A stretch of 64,000 nt of DNA. Source: Phorcus lineatus. Its lineage: Eukaryota > Mollusca > Gastropoda > Trochida > Trochidae. The notes under the pieces are model-generated. The model was not told the origin of the DNA. It did not search any database and saw nothing but the letters and a program-made list of their open reading frames with translations. Numbering within the stretch: the first letter of the stretch is position 1; each line of letters starts with the position of its first letter. The position numbers and the translations under genes were made by a program. Of this stretch, positions 1-11,466 are shown piece by piece. The stretch lies in contig OV121091.1 in NCBI GenBank assembly GCA_921293015.1, positions 6,663,755 to 6,727,754 of the forward strand, given 5' to 3'.

Positions 1-48
1 CTGGACACTAACAAGTGATCTTTTTACTTGCTTGAAGGAGTGTGTAAT

Positions 49-136
49 TTTATTACCCATATGGTTAATCATAAGTGGTGACATATTTTCAATATGAGCA
101 CTATGTGATGTGAACATATCACTTTTGCCTAGCAAT
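49..136 (-). mobile_element. fragment of the 62.3-63.0 kb palindromic element
   Basis: This stretch matches the reverse complement of about 62625-62704 (shared pieces include ATTACCCATATGGTTA, CATATTTTCAATATGAGCAC and ATCACTTTTGCCTAGCAA). It is therefore a second, partial copy of that family, in the intron upstream of CFAP65 exon a. Confidence 0.65.
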
Positions 137-499
137 GAAAGTTTCAGTGCCAGTTACCCTGTATTTAGTCATCTTTGATGTTACAATATTATTGTTCTTG
201 ACATTACTGTAGCTAGTCACCACAAGGGAAGCTAATCTAATTGAAATTAAATCATCAATTTGCTTTTTTATATTGCTTTGTCACTTTACACTCATTTGTA
301 GATATCCATTTGTTAGGATGAATGTTATCTTTGACCAAGGAAGAAATATCATATACTTCATAGTTGTACTATTCACTGAACCTAAACATTCTTTTGATCC
401 AAAGTCATTGGTTTCACTTGTACTCAAATCAAAGGATTTCACCTTTCCTACTTCAGTATGTACATACTTGGTCTACCTCATGATTAATCTATGTATATA

Positions 500-516
500 T
501 ATATATATATATATTA
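500..516. repeat. (TA)n microsatellite
   Basis: An alternating TA tract of about 17 bases lies just before the acceptor of CFAP65 exon a. Confidence 0.8.
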
Positions 517-528
517 CTTGTATGACAG

Positions 529-687
529 ATGAAGGTGATGGACAACAAACTGTTCAGTATCGAGCCCAAGCGAGGGAGACTGGCTCCAGGGGACACACAG
601 ACAGTCACTTTCAAATACAGACACACAATGGCGGGCACGGACCGTCTGCCTGTCCTTCTCAAACTCTCCAAGGGCAGGGAGATACTG
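529..687 (+). CDS. CFAP65: CFAP65 exon a (residues 1-53 of the visible part)
   Basis: The acceptor is tatgacag and the donor is gtgagt; 53 codons, phase 0 at both ends. It encodes FSIEPKRGRLAPGDTQTVTF, the typical edge strands of an MSP-like domain. The first codon is ATG, but this is an internal exon and not the start. The exon follows a (TA)n tract. Confidence 0.85.
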
Positions 688-3600
688 GTGAGTAGACTGC
701 AGTCGAGACAATGGTGGTCTTAAAGCAGAACATCATGGAACCATTCATTCTTGTTTACATTTCTTCGAATCATTTGAGTCTCCAAATAGGGTGGGGTGTT
801 TGGTTTGAGAAAGTAAAGTTTGGTACATAGACCATAATAAAAGCCATAGATTTGTTCACCTGGGCCTCCTTTCACAAAGCAGCCTTTACTTGGTTGACCT
901 TAACTACAATTCTTTAACATTGCACTAACTACGGTTACCTTAGTGACTTACGATCATCTTAGGGCTTTGTGAAAGGAGGCCTTGTTCACTTTGAAACTTA
1001 GAGTTTTAGAAAAGGCACACTTTAAGTCCTCATATCCTCAAAGTGCATGAATTATGGTATGGTAACTCCTACAGTATAGCCTGATGTTGACTATTAAAGC
1101 TGTTTGTTTCCCAGCTGAACTTCATCGGAGTGACGGTGGAGCCTGAGAGACGCTACATCCACTTCCCCTCCAACAAGCACATGTTCACTCCGGTCCCAGT
1201 CGGGGAGAAGAACAGCCCTAATCAGGTACACCCTCACATTCAGCACACTGGAATTATGCTCAGAGGGTTCATGTTTTAGCTACCTTATATATATATTCAC
1301 AAAATGTGCACTCCATTGATTGGAATCAAAACTAGGAACTGACATACAGGTAATTATGTCTGCTATCCTACACAAACATCAACGGTTCTATATTTAGCAA
1401 AGAGTTGAAGATCAACTTGATCTAAGACGTAGGTTACACAACCATATTTCCTAGATCATTGATATTTCAAGTGATCCAAAATATTTATTTTTCTGAATGT
1501 CTGACTTAAACATTGCAGTTTTTTCTACTCAGTTTCTGGTACCATGTGTGGAGTTATCAGCTGCTGTTATTGTTATGTCCCTAGCAATGCTTTCAAGGAG
1601 ACATCATCTTTGCGCCTCTGTTGTAATACCGTAATTCTGCAATTCAGTAATTCCGATATGCTTTTGTTTCCGAGCCTTTTCTCAACAACTGTTATTATTA
1701 TCACATCTTATTATGAAACTTGCTATGTGGTACAGTGGTTCATTTTGCTTCTATGATTATTCTTAATTTTTCATTTTTTCTTACTTTCAATGGAAATAAT
1801 TTGAACTTTGCTGCTTTGGTTATTCTGGTTATATATTTTTCTGATTTCCTTGGAAACAATTTGAAATTAGTGTATGTTTGGAGTAGGAACCTTTTCTGCT
1901 TCTTTCTCTAAATCTGTTCATGGTACATGGTTAGACCTGGTGCCATAGTGGTGCCTTTTATTACTTCAATCAATTTTTATTCCTCTTATTCTGGTTTCCA
2001 TGGAAACAGTTTGATGTAAGTGCATATGGGGGGGAAGGCAATTTTTCTAGCCTCTATTTGAAAATCTATGCAGTTTTATTTTATGAGACAAATTGGTATG
2101 TGATAAGACCTATTGATGGAGTGGTGCATTTTGAAACAATTTGATCCTAAAGGGTAGGTATGAAAGTTGTGGCCGGGGACATTTCAGTGCATCACATTTC
2201 TTATTGTAAATGCTTGCTTTGTTTTTGTTGTTGCTCTTGCAGAATGAGATGCAGGTTGTATTGTTGCTGATACCATGTTGTGTTACAGGTGTATGAGTTG
2301 TACAACGGAGGAGCCGTCCCAGTCCAGTACGAGTTCGACCTCACCCCTCTCGACCTCATCAGACAGGTCAGTTAGTCACCTTGATTATTCATCAGGTTTT
2401 ACGTCAACTTTGATAAAAATTAATTTGTTGTTTTAACATTAGTTTGCTGTGTATGGGCAACCTATTTTTTTCAATGTTTCCTTTAACTAAAGATCTGATA
2501 AAAGCCAAACTTTTGTGATAATGAGCAGTCAGTTGCAGGAATCACAAATTGTGAATAACTTGAATTTGGAGTGTCTGGAGTAAGACATCCATAAATATTC
2601 ATTGACCTACACTTAACATCCAAGGAAGTTTTGGTAACAACTACAACAGTATAAATGGTTATGGCATTGGATTGAAATGTCTGTGTGTTTGTTTGCAGGA
2701 GAACTTTGACCAGCCCATATTTGAGTGTCTGAATCCCATTGGGGAGATCCCATCAGGTCGGTCGGTGTCAGTCGAGTGGAGGTTCTCTCCCCTTGAGGCC
2801 AAGACATACATGGTCAGTACACATACACACATACAGGCAGACTCTGCATGCACATCAGTGGGTCGTGAAATTGGCCTTCACTTTTATGTAGACAGTTACC
2901 ATGAAATAGCTTTTGATCCTGTTCGTCTAAACATATATACTATTGAAATAGGGTCACCATGACTATTGAAAACATGTTGTAACTCATTTTTTTGTTTCTC
3001 TGAATATTTTGTCTTAGATTTTCAAAGTTATCTTTTTATGCTCATATTTTGAAAATTAATAAAAGAGATCATGATATATGAAAAACAAATGTAGTTTCTG
3101 CTTTCAGTGTATACTTTCTGCATAATATTTTCAACATTTTGTTAATGAAATAATCGCAAGAGAATTCCAAAAATTTGTTTCTCACCATTAATATTTACTT
3201 GAATGTGAACAATAGATTGTACTTCATTATCAAATAAATATATGGTGCGTTATTGTTTCAGATTGACGTACCAGTGCGTGTGCACCAGGGAGACACAGCC
3301 ATCGTCACGTTCACTGGGGTCGGGTTTGACAAGCGTATCATGGGGGAGACGATGCCCATCACTGACCAGCACAACCTGACCGGAGTGCCCAGTGTCCAAA
3401 GTGTCCCGATTCCCGGACAGGTGAGGATACCAGTATTTACTAACTTTAAATTCCCCCTATTGGTAGTTTGACAGATATTTTTGGTCTTTTAACTGTATTA
3501 GATGTGGAATACATTGATCCATCAAAATGTGTTGCCTAATAACCATACGGTTGTGAAAAGATATGAACTGAGTCCATGATTGTTCATCAGGTGGGTTGTG

Positions 3601-6600
3601 ATTTCTTTTCCTTAATTATAGAGATTATGAGATGTTGTTATAAATCTGCTTTTTCAGCTGGTGTACCTATCTCGAGAGAGGATTTCATTTGGCAACATGC
3701 CTCTGTTCAGTCGTGCCCGTCAGATTGTGTATGTGATGAACACGTCACGAGAGCGTCCAGTCTCATTCGCGTGGCACGTCACAACACGCGCTGACAGCAA
3801 GGTAAGACAGTGGCCAGTTTGTCAAGTCTTGTTATTTGATTGACCTGGGGTGGCATTTTTCGGCATAAGGGTAATGTTAATCATTTGCCATCATTTTATT
3901 TTTCTGATGTACCATTCATTCTGACTCTCTTTGCTCAGTGCCTGTCCATCAAGCCAGTAAGAGGATCCCTACAGCCAGGGGAGGCATGTATGTGTCGAGT
4001 TTCTTTCCTCGCTGCCGGGGTGCCATCATTCTATGACCTTGACCTTGTCTGTGAGGTGAGTGATCCTTCTCGTATCAGGGCTGTTACTTAGCAACATGGA
4101 TTCTTGATATGATTTATGTTGATCATTGATAACAGAATATATGTATTCCAACTTCAACAATTCTCACTACTTGTTTACACCACTTTACCACTTTATTCTA
4201 ACTGTCCTAACTTGGAGTGTACAATGAGTTGCTCTCGGCTCCTGAAGGTCGGCTCACCAACTCCTGCCAGGTACCCAGTTCTACTGCTGGATACCGTAAG
4301 TTTATAAATTTATGTTACAAGGTGGGGCATCCATTCAATCATTTCAACCCTCAGATGTAGGAATAGGCCACATTTCAGTGTTGAACCATTTCACACCCTG
4401 TTGACAAAGCCACAGGGGGATATTGTCATGTCACAGTATGTCCATACTGAAAAGGGTACCTGTCTTTCAAAATCAACTCCTCCAACAATTTTTAAATCAA
4501 TTTTTTCTGAAACTTTACACGTCTTTGGAAATTTTTAAGTGATGTGCATATGCCCATTTTTGGCATGATACAATATATTTCTTTGAAGTTATGGTCAACT
4601 TTCCAATTTCCCATTGGCAGTACCTGTAGCAGTAACAGTTTTTGATAAATTTGGGTTGTAGTAAATGAACTTTTTGAGAGTTGTGGCTCTTGAATCAGAG
4701 CATATATAGGACTGATATGTTTGGGAACTCAAATACTTATTGATATCTAGTAAACAAAATGTTTTTCTTCAACGTTACAGGTCAAGGTCACATACATAGA
4801 GGTTATCATGCGAGTATGTTTTGGGATGGTAAATATCCTGCATTAGGAATAAACATTGTATTTTGCGAGCCTTGGCGAGCTAAATACATAGTGTTTATTC
4901 CTAATGCAGGATATTTACCATCCCAAAACATACTCGCATGATAACCTCTTTATCATACAATGTCATTCTGCATTCATTTTGCCAAAAAAGGTCTGCCGTC
5001 ATTACTGGAGCTGAAAAGTTATCTTCAAATGTGCGCATTGATATATGCAAATGAACAGCATAATGGTAGCCACGGTAAATTGACATTAAATTAATCCTCA
5101 ATTCGTTGCCTTTGAGGCAACAGAGCTGTTGTGTTGGCATGATCTCAATGTTACAGTTGGTCTTAGAATTTGTTTCTAAATAAAAAAGATGTTAACGAAA
5201 ATAAATTTCCGTTTCGAAAGTTTTTGTAGATTTGAACCTGAAAGCTTTCGCCTTTGCATTCACACGTACTCAGGCGGCGAGCGTTTCTCACCTTAGAACG
5301 AGAGTTCCGTCCCTTTTCCAAATGCAAATGGCAGCTTGTGTAAACGCAGCGTTACGGATAGATTAAGTAATACTTACTCTACTTAATTTACAAAACCCAA
5401 TAAATGATGAAAACATGTGTGATACATCGGAGCTAAATATGAGGTCATTGAACATGTGATTCAATCTGCCTTGGGTTCCCGTGAGTAAAAGATAACTCAG
5501 TTCATTCATTGAAATAGCTAGGCCTATATATTTCGGTTGATTTCAACCAGTGATGTAATTAAGTGATTTTGCACTGCTTGATCATGAACTTCACGAAACA
5601 GCTGCACAAAGTCCGTTTGTCATTTCTTCAACTTAACTTTGATGCACTGGACGACGAATAATTTGCTGAAGCCATCCGTTTGTGCAGGCATTCCAAATGA
5701 TAAAGCGTGTGACGTCATAGTAATTTTCAGAAAAAGTTCCGGCACTTGACCTCTGTAATTTGCATCGGTATCCGCATATGACCCCAACGGATATCGAAAA
5801 TATCCGTTGACTTTATTATGCCGAGAACACTATCCATTGTATAACAGAATATATGTATTCCAACTTCAACAATTCTCACTACTTGTTTACATAAAGTCAG
5901 TGAGTTGTCAAGGAAAGTGTACCACAGGGCGCCATCAACTCGCTGCCATTTTTATAACCAATGGAAACTACACTTCATCTCGTTTAAGAATATCTCTCAT
6001 TCCAACCATTTACAGATACTGAATGTTAAATCATGCGGGCTTTGTTTACAAATGTTTTTTTTGAGTTTGTATGCTAAATTCTTGTTGAATTGAGGGCTTT
6101 AGTTAGCTAAATTCATATAATGCTCCAGGTGACAGATGAGTTTGAGATGGGAGAATATCGGCGCAAGCTGCAAGCTTGGGAGGCTGAGAAAGAGAGACAG
6201 AAGAATGAGTTTGTTATCACCGAGCATGATCTGGACGCAGACAAGAGACTGACGAGCAATGTGGAACTTGTAGTAAGCATGGTCTCTACACTACTGGTGA
6301 CCTTATAATTTACTCATTGTACCATATACGTGTGAACATCTTATAACTTTTCATTCTTAAGATGTATGTACTCGCACTGTGTTGACTTCTAATACCGGTG
6401 GTATACTGTAATCCAAAAGGCTTCTTTGTACCAACTATATGTGTCTGATCTTTGTATGTATAATGTCTGCAGGAGCGTCCCATGTCCAGACTTCAGTCCC
6501 TGGACGACCCGCGGTCTACTCCAAGTCCAGATGCTGGCGAGCTGACAAGATACAAGGTCAGAGTAACCACCATGGTTCATTCTTTACTTGTCTTTCCAAT

Positions 6601-9600
6601 TAATACTTCCATTCCTAATATTACAAAATAAGCTTACTCATGTAGGGTAGGTATTTTAATTTTATGCACAAAATAATTTGTTATTTGCATATGTGTGCAA
6701 AATGCGAGGACACTTTGTTACAAAATGTTTTAAAATTTCATCTTGCCATATTTTTCTGTCATGTATGGTTTGCTTTCTTTAAGTCCTGACCAGTGAGTCC
6801 TGCCAAACTAAAGCCTGTCCTAGGCCAGTGGCAAACACCATTCAAAAGTTGGCCACTAAGGATGGCTTGACACTAATTCATTTAACAGCTTAACCATATT
6901 TTTAAACACTGCTTTCGATAATCTTCATATCTTCCTATGATTTGTTCCAACCAGACTCTGCCGCCCATCAAACAGAAATCATGTGACGAGGAAAAGGAAG
7001 AGGAGCGGCGCAGGAAGAGGAAGGAGAAGGAATTGTGGGAGAAGCCAGCACCGCCCCGCCCCTTCCTCCTGCATCTGGGTCTGACCTCACGCACTCACGA
7101 CATTACTGACTTCCAGGAGAACTTCCCCGATGACTACAGGAAGTTCTACATAGACAGGTCAGACTGGCATTCAATATGATCACACAAACTCATAGATTGG
7201 ACTTACCTTATGGACAACCTGGATCCATAGTCATTATGAAAATTCAGATAAAATGCTTTAAGCACTAATTGAATGATTGATTCATAACACTGACATGGTT
7301 ATATGGCCGTTAATTGAAAAACAGATGACGTTAATCCATTGTGTTGACCACTGTACTCAGAAGCCACGCTATCATCTATACGCAAGATCTTGAAATTCTT
7401 GGCACCATTGGTCTTCTCATTGAATAGAATTTTTTTTACACCTTTTTAGAGCACTTCCATTTCTCATTTATGTTACATATGAAACTTGAGATTGTAGCCT
7501 TCAAATATAAAGTTTTTAATGTAATATTCAAAGCTTTTTCAAATTTGTCATTGCTGACTCACACAAGTGTTATGCAGGTCCCTGAGTGAGAAGCTGGGTC
7601 GTGCGGTGGAAAGGAAGAAGGAACAGCTAGCAGCGGTCCCAGAGTCCATCCAGTGCAACCAGGCCGAGGCAAACATTATCTCCAGCATACTCAGCAACGT
7701 CCTCAGGTAGGTTCTTCATCATTCACTTCATAGTCTGGTTGTCCGTCTCTCCATCTCTCTGTTTCCTTATGATGTCATGTTTTCATCCTTAAAGATCGAC
7801 TGAAATGACCCATGGCAACTTTCGTGATTCATAAAATACGTATTCTAATTTGCCAGTGACAATCCAATCACCAGCTAATTAGCACCAGTGAACAGAACTG
7901 AACTGGCCCGTGGTCACTGAGGCGTGTCCAGCCGTGTGTCCTGCCGCGTGACGTGCTAGTCGGCGGAAGTATAACCTCCTTAATGAAAAAACAACAGGAA
8001 ATCTCACATTCTAAACAACTGTTTAAACATATCTAAAGCCATCCAAGCAACTCAAACCTCCGGTGAATTGATGTTAAATATATCTTTAATTATTTGTATT
8101 GTTACAAGCGAAAGACGGTGTTTAAATGTGATGCTATGCGCACTATCCCATAGCATGTAACATCAATTACGACGTCTGCCAAATGTTGTCACAACATTCA
8201 GATTGGTTTATATAGTCTTATTTTTTATGACACACAGGTGGCCGTTATATAATCCTATCGCATTCAATTTCAATTCTTGATTTAATGGTCTCTAATTATA
8301 CCTTTTGAATTTTAACACCTTGGACCAACCAAGCGAAATATATGTCCTGTCATAATGGCGTAATCTTGGCATTCGACTGCTACTTAGTTTATTGTCACGG
8401 CGTCCAGTCATTTTGAACCAATGAACTTGTAGAATATATATTCAACCAATGAATTAAGAGAAGGAGATTTGGCTCATGCACTTCTACGAACGATGACACG
8501 CATTTAAAAAAGTACATCGTGAATAACGGGTACCAACATTCTTTAGGATTACATAGGATGTTTCTAACGCTTGCGCCAGGTATGTTTTTATGTCATTGAT
8601 TGTTAAATTCAAAGACAGAGATATTGAAACACGGTGTGAGATGTTATACTAGCTAACAATATAATATACGTTAGTTAAATACAAACAAATCATCCATTAA
8701 ATACTAAGTTGTCATAAAGTGAAGTGAAACAAAATTATTTTTTCTGCAGTAAACATTAAAAAGGTTTTTACATTCTCTCCCGTTTATTACAAAAACCTTC
8801 ATTTTTTTCGAGACAATTTAGAACTTCATATCGATAATAAATGTTGTAACACTACGTGATATCGCATGGTAATGGATCTCTCACCGACCAAGTTCTTAAC
8901 CTTTTTGATGTAAACCCACCCAAGAAAACCGCGTCCAAGGATTGTCACAGTCCAATCAAAATGGATTTGACGACTAAGAGGGAAAGTTGATATCATGAAG
9001 CAGTTACATATTGTATTTTGGAATTCTTTCGGTCATGCTATTGCCTCTATTTTGCTGTTGAATTAGCTTAAAAATACAGAGAAAATCAAAGGGCTGGACT
9101 TTCAGCTGACAACTAGCACGTCACACACTGGGCGTGGCTTCGAGTCATGCTTCGGTGATTTTGTCTAAGCGTTCGCCAGGCTCATTAGGCGGTCATCCAA
9201 AACAGGGGTATAAAAGGTCTCCTAGTGGTCGAATTAAAGCGTTTATTTTCTCATTTTTTGGCTCTATTGATTCTTAAAGGTGAAGCGACTACAGATAATA
9301 ATTTGTAATAATCACAATTATGCGTTACGTTTCCTCTTTATTATTGTTCCCTCATTCTTTATGGTAGCTATAAACTGCAGTTTTCACACTGTTTAACATT
9401 GCTTTTTATGTTTGACCATGTGTGCCTACCTGCTAGATTATTGTTGTGCTGAGTAGAATAGATCCCAGATAGTTGCATGATGAAAAGAATTATATTTGTT
9501 CTCAGACCAGCTGAAATTTGAGCTCTTATACTATGTGAAGTTATAAACATGTAGTTTGTCTTGTATACTTGTATGTTGAGAAATAGAATTGAATATGTCT

Positions 9601-10802
9601 TAAGATCAGGGTCAAAATATCAAAGCATCCCAACTGTTCCCTAAAGGGTGTTTAACTGTCATATGATATTGTAGATCCTTGTTGCTTTTGATTAACTGAA
9701 TGGTGATAAAATCATAGTGTTCATGTTTCACCTTGCTGTAAAACTATTGAACTTCAATTACAGAGGGCTGCTTGACGACACCTATTTCTATGAGGCTGTG
9801 AGGAAGGTGTCCGAAGAGGAGATTCCATATTTCCGTCAGTTTGGAGAACGCCCAAGGACTGCACCGGCCTCTGTGAAGGATTCTCATCATGAACCAGGGT
9901 CCAGGCAGAGCTCCGTGAGAGGAAGTCCAGTTCAAGAGGCGGCCAGTCAGCGTAGTGATCGCAGTGGTCAGGGGTCCAGACAGTCACTCCAGTCCAGGGA
10001 AGAGACACAAGGGGAGGCAGGGGAAAGAAGGACGCCAGACAGTATACCGAGTGTAGGGGACCGCATGTCCTCTGTCAGTCTGCAAAGTAGACAGGTGGGT
10101 GGTCGCACAGGTTTTGATTGGAAAACAATTTAATGAATTGCTCCTTAATGTGTCTTCGTATCTATATTGACTGTGATAGTGGAACTAGCTTAAAAAATGG
10201 CATGTACTTGAAAGAACATTTTTGTATGTTGTGACATCTACTTTGAATATTGACAAAGTAACTTTAAAGCCCAGTTTTATTGACATGAAATAGTATTATC
10301 AACAGTGAAATGATAATTTTATGTAATATTGCAGGATTCAGTGGGGGGCAGCAGAGGTCAAGGGTCAGCACCCTCCTCCGCCCACTCTCAGCACCGACCT
10401 TGCTCTGTCTCACGCCCCGCCTCCCAGCAGGAGAAGCACACCCATCAGAAACAAATCATCAAAAAGTATGTTGGTTATCATCATTATTTGGTTGAAAACT
10501 CAAGGATCTTGTGCTTTTCCTAAACCTTTCTCCTAAAGAGAAAATACTCTTCAGTTAGGGGAAATCCAGTCAGTCTGAAAGTTGAAGATTAATGATAGAG
10601 TCCCTACCCATAACTTATTATCTTATGTATGTATTGCAGGACATCTGAGTTCGGAAACTGTCTGGAGTCCCTCATAGAGAACACCCTGTCCAACATCATG
10701 ATGGAAGCCTTTTCTGGAGAGTTCAACATCACGTCCCGACCCCGCTTCATTGCGCTGCCCAAACGTCCAACGTCCACCAGCAGTCGTCATAGTAAACACT
10801 AG
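529..10802 (+). CDS. CFAP65: CFAP65 (CCDC108), 3' part of the gene, 14 coding exons
   Basis: Cilia- and flagella-associated protein 65 is a large axonemal protein built from repeated MSP/ASH-type beta-sandwich domains; in mammals it is needed for sperm flagella. Joining 529-687, 1115-1225, 2289-2366, 2699-2812, 3262-3420, 3658-3801, 3939-4055, 6129-6272, 6473-6556, 6955-7157, 7578-7706, 9764-10094, 10335-10465 and 10640-10802 gives 688 residues with every junction in frame and bounded by AG and GT. The first seven exons encode Ig-like beta-sandwich segments. Then come a charged helical stretch (AWEAEKERQKNEF), a Lys/Arg/Glu-rich segment (EEERRRKRKEKE), a Ser/Arg/Gln-rich low-complexity region and a conserved-looking C-terminus (ENTLSNIMMEAFSGEF, RPRFIALPKRP). 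The 5' exons lie left of the window. The identification is by remembered family resemblance, not by a search. Confidence 0.88.
860..981. mobile_element. 122-base MITE with 8-base target duplication
   Basis: Perfect 17-base terminal inverted repeats, 863-879 and 965-981 (GGCCTCCTTTCACAAAG), flanked by TTGTTCAC at 852-859 and 982-989. The 8-base duplication is the hAT habit. It lies in the intron between CFAP65 exons a and b. Confidence 0.7.
1115..1225 (+). CDS. CFAP65: CFAP65 exon b
   Basis: 37 codons, phase 0 at both ends, between ttcccag and gtacac. It reads LNFIGVTVEPERRYIHFPSN, the strand pattern that joins one beta-sandwich domain to the next. Confidence 0.85.
2289..2366 (+). CDS. CFAP65: CFAP65 exon c
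   Basis: 26 codons, phase 0 at both ends, between gttacag and gtcagt. It encodes VYELYNGGAVPVQYEFDL, a motif seen in MSP/ASH domains (loss of contour in a neighbouring element, then a hydrophobic strand). Confidence 0.83.
2699..2812 (+). CDS. CFAP65: CFAP65 exon d
   Basis: 38 codons, phase 0 at both ends, between tttgcag and gtcagt. FECLNPIGEIPSGRSVSVEW followed by RFSPLEAKTYM is the classic end of an MSP-like domain. Confidence 0.86.
3262..3420 (+). CDS. CFAP65: CFAP65 exon e
   Basis: 53 codons, phase 0 at both ends, between gtttcag and gtgagg. IDVPVRVHQGDTAIVTFTGV closes a domain; the rest (MPITDQHNLTGVPSVQSVP) is a Pro/Thr/Ser linker. Confidence 0.86.
3658..3801 (+). CDS. CFAP65: CFAP65 exon f
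   Basis: 48 codons, phase 0 at both ends, between tttttcag and gtaaga. It opens a new beta-sandwich domain: LSRERISFGNMPLFSRARQI, then VYVMNTSRERPVSFAWHV. Confidence 0.86.
3939..4055 (+). CDS. CFAP65: CFAP65 exon g
   Basis: 39 codons, phase 0 at both ends, between ttgctcag and gtgagt. It finishes the domain: LSIKPVRGSLQPGEACMCRV, then PSFYDLDLVCE. It joins in frame to the exon at 6129, skipping the rearranged stretch 4129-5891. Confidence 0.86.
4129..4179 (+). repeat. 51-base direct repeat, copy 1
   Basis: Identical to 5841-5891. The two copies bracket 1,661 bases of inserted or rearranged sequence inside a CFAP65 intron. Confidence 0.85.
4178..4796 (+). repeat. 619-base inverted duplication, copy A
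   Basis: Matches the reverse complement of 13027-13645 over all 619 bases; equal lengths and no mismatch found by eye. Inside lies a SINE core read on the - strand (GGGTACCTGG near 4270). The right end is two bases from the palindrome at 4798; the left end overlaps the 51-base repeat by two bases. Confidence 0.88.
4798..4949. mobile_element. 152-base palindromic element
   Basis: Two near-identical arms of about 65 bases (AGAGGTTATCATGCGAGTAT at the left, its complement at the right) around the centre GCGAGCCTTGGCGAGC. This could fold into one long hairpin. It resembles the other CGAG-centred palindromes near 57.8, 60.2, 62.4 and 63.2 kb. Confidence 0.75.
5841..5891 (+). repeat. 51-base direct repeat, copy 2
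   Basis: Identical to 4129-4179. It is far too long for an ordinary transposon target duplication. Confidence 0.85.
6129..6272 (+). CDS. CFAP65: CFAP65 exon h
   Basis: 48 codons, phase 0 at both ends, between gctccag and gtaagc. GEYRRKLQAWEAEKERQKNE is a charged helical linker after the last visible beta-sandwich domain. The donor could instead lie three bases earlier, but GTAAGC is the better match. Confidence 0.84.
6473..6556 (+). CDS. CFAP65: CFAP65 exon i
   Basis: 28 codons, phase 0 at both ends, between tctgcag and gtcaga. It encodes a Ser/Pro-rich linker (SLDDPRSTPSPDAGELTRYK). Confidence 0.8.
6955..7157 (+). CDS. CFAP65: CFAP65 exon j
   Basis: 203 bases, phase 0 in and phase 2 out, between caaccag and gtcaga. 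It carries a Lys/Arg/Glu cluster, then PPRPFLLHLGLTSRTHDI and FQENFPDDYRKFYIDR. It is followed directly by the rest of an open frame into the intron, so the exon end is fixed by phase with 7578. Confidence 0.86.
7578..7706 (+). CDS. CFAP65: CFAP65 exon k
   Basis: 129 bases, phase 2 in and phase 2 out, between ttatgcag and gtaggt. It encodes SLSEKLGRAVERKKEQLAAV and EANIISSILSNVLR, predicted helices. The following intron is 2 kb and repeat-bearing. Confidence 0.86.
7707..9763 (+). other. 2-kb CFAP65 intron with a degraded element
   Basis: No coding sequence is seen. GTGACGTGCTAGT near 7948 is repeated inverted (ACTAGCACGTCAC) near 9113, with looser similarity outside, suggesting an old DNA element of about 1.2-1.5 kb. 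The sequence between is AT-rich. Confidence 0.35.
9764..10094 (+). CDS. CFAP65: CFAP65 exon l
   Basis: 331 bases, phase 2 in and phase 0 out, between aattacag and gtgggt. It starts RGLLDDTYFYEAVRKVSEEE and continues as a Ser/Arg/Gln-rich, probably disordered tail. This composition is expected of fast-evolving C-terminal linkers. Confidence 0.85.
10335..10465 (+). CDS. CFAP65: CFAP65 exon m
   Basis: 131 bases, phase 0 in and phase 2 out, between attgcag and gtatgt. It is Ser/Gln/His-rich low complexity (SSAHSQHRPCSVSRPASQQE) ending in a basic patch. Confidence 0.8.
10640..10802 (+). CDS. CFAP65: CFAP65 last exon
   Basis: 163 bases including the TAG stop at 10800-10802; the acceptor is gtattgcag. 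The C-terminus CLESLIENTLSNIMMEAFSG then RPRFIALPKRP looks conserved and ends in a Ser/Arg/His tail. Confidence 0.88.
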
Positions 10803-11420
10803 CTGAGGACACATATCATGCCACTTTCTGTGGACAATAGCATATTGTCATACTGGATTTGAAATTGAAGTGTAAATACACCATAATGTGTAAAATAATT
10901 GTAAATTATATGTAACCATTTTTAGTTTTACTGAACTTTTTAATCTACATGGAAACTGTATTTCAATGAAGGAAATATGTTCCTTTTATGTAAGGAGAAC
11001 CTGCCTTTTATCAAATTTTCTTTGATTATTTTATTAGAACATTGTGGTTTATATTTAAGTATTCACTTAAAATCTCTCATTTTGTAAAACATTCAAATAC
11101 ATCCAAGTGATGAAAAATGACATTTCATATATTCATGTACAATTTTTAAATTCGAATTTCATGTTTATTAGGATCATGATGGATACCTTAAAGTTTTATA
11201 TTTGTCAACGTTGTCAGCCCTTATCTAGTTTCATTCTTTGAGTGAACCCAGGCCTTGTTTCAGTTTGGTTGTGTGAGTATAACCGACTTGTGTCCAGTAT
11301 TACTCCCAGTCTGTGATACCCAACTTAATATTGTAAATAGACAGTTATTACATGTGAAATGAATTCCATCCAATTTTGTGTGACTACTGAACAAAAATAA
11401 AGTATTTCTATCTAAATGAT
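10803..11420 (+). terminator. CFAP65 3' UTR and poly(A) signal
   Basis: The AT-rich sequence after the stop ends with AATAAA at 11396-11401, followed within 25 bases by a T/GT-rich stretch (tttttgtgtgttta), the usual downstream element. Cleavage near 11415-11420 is inferred and would give a 3' UTR of about 610 bases. Confidence 0.6.
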
Positions 11421-11466
11421 TTTTGTGTGTTTATGACTAATTCCGACATATAAGCATACAATTTGG

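Noticed and set aside
273-695. 140-codon + strand frame overlapping CFAP65 exon a
   Set aside because: It is in the wrong frame relative to the MSP-like protein and crosses the (TA)n tract and the acceptor.
4207-4310. Exon-like piece with acceptor and donor between CFAP65 exons g and h
   Set aside because: The flanking exons already join in phase 0. The piece belongs to the 619-base repeat and matches the core of the SINE at 49480-49842 on the opposite strand.
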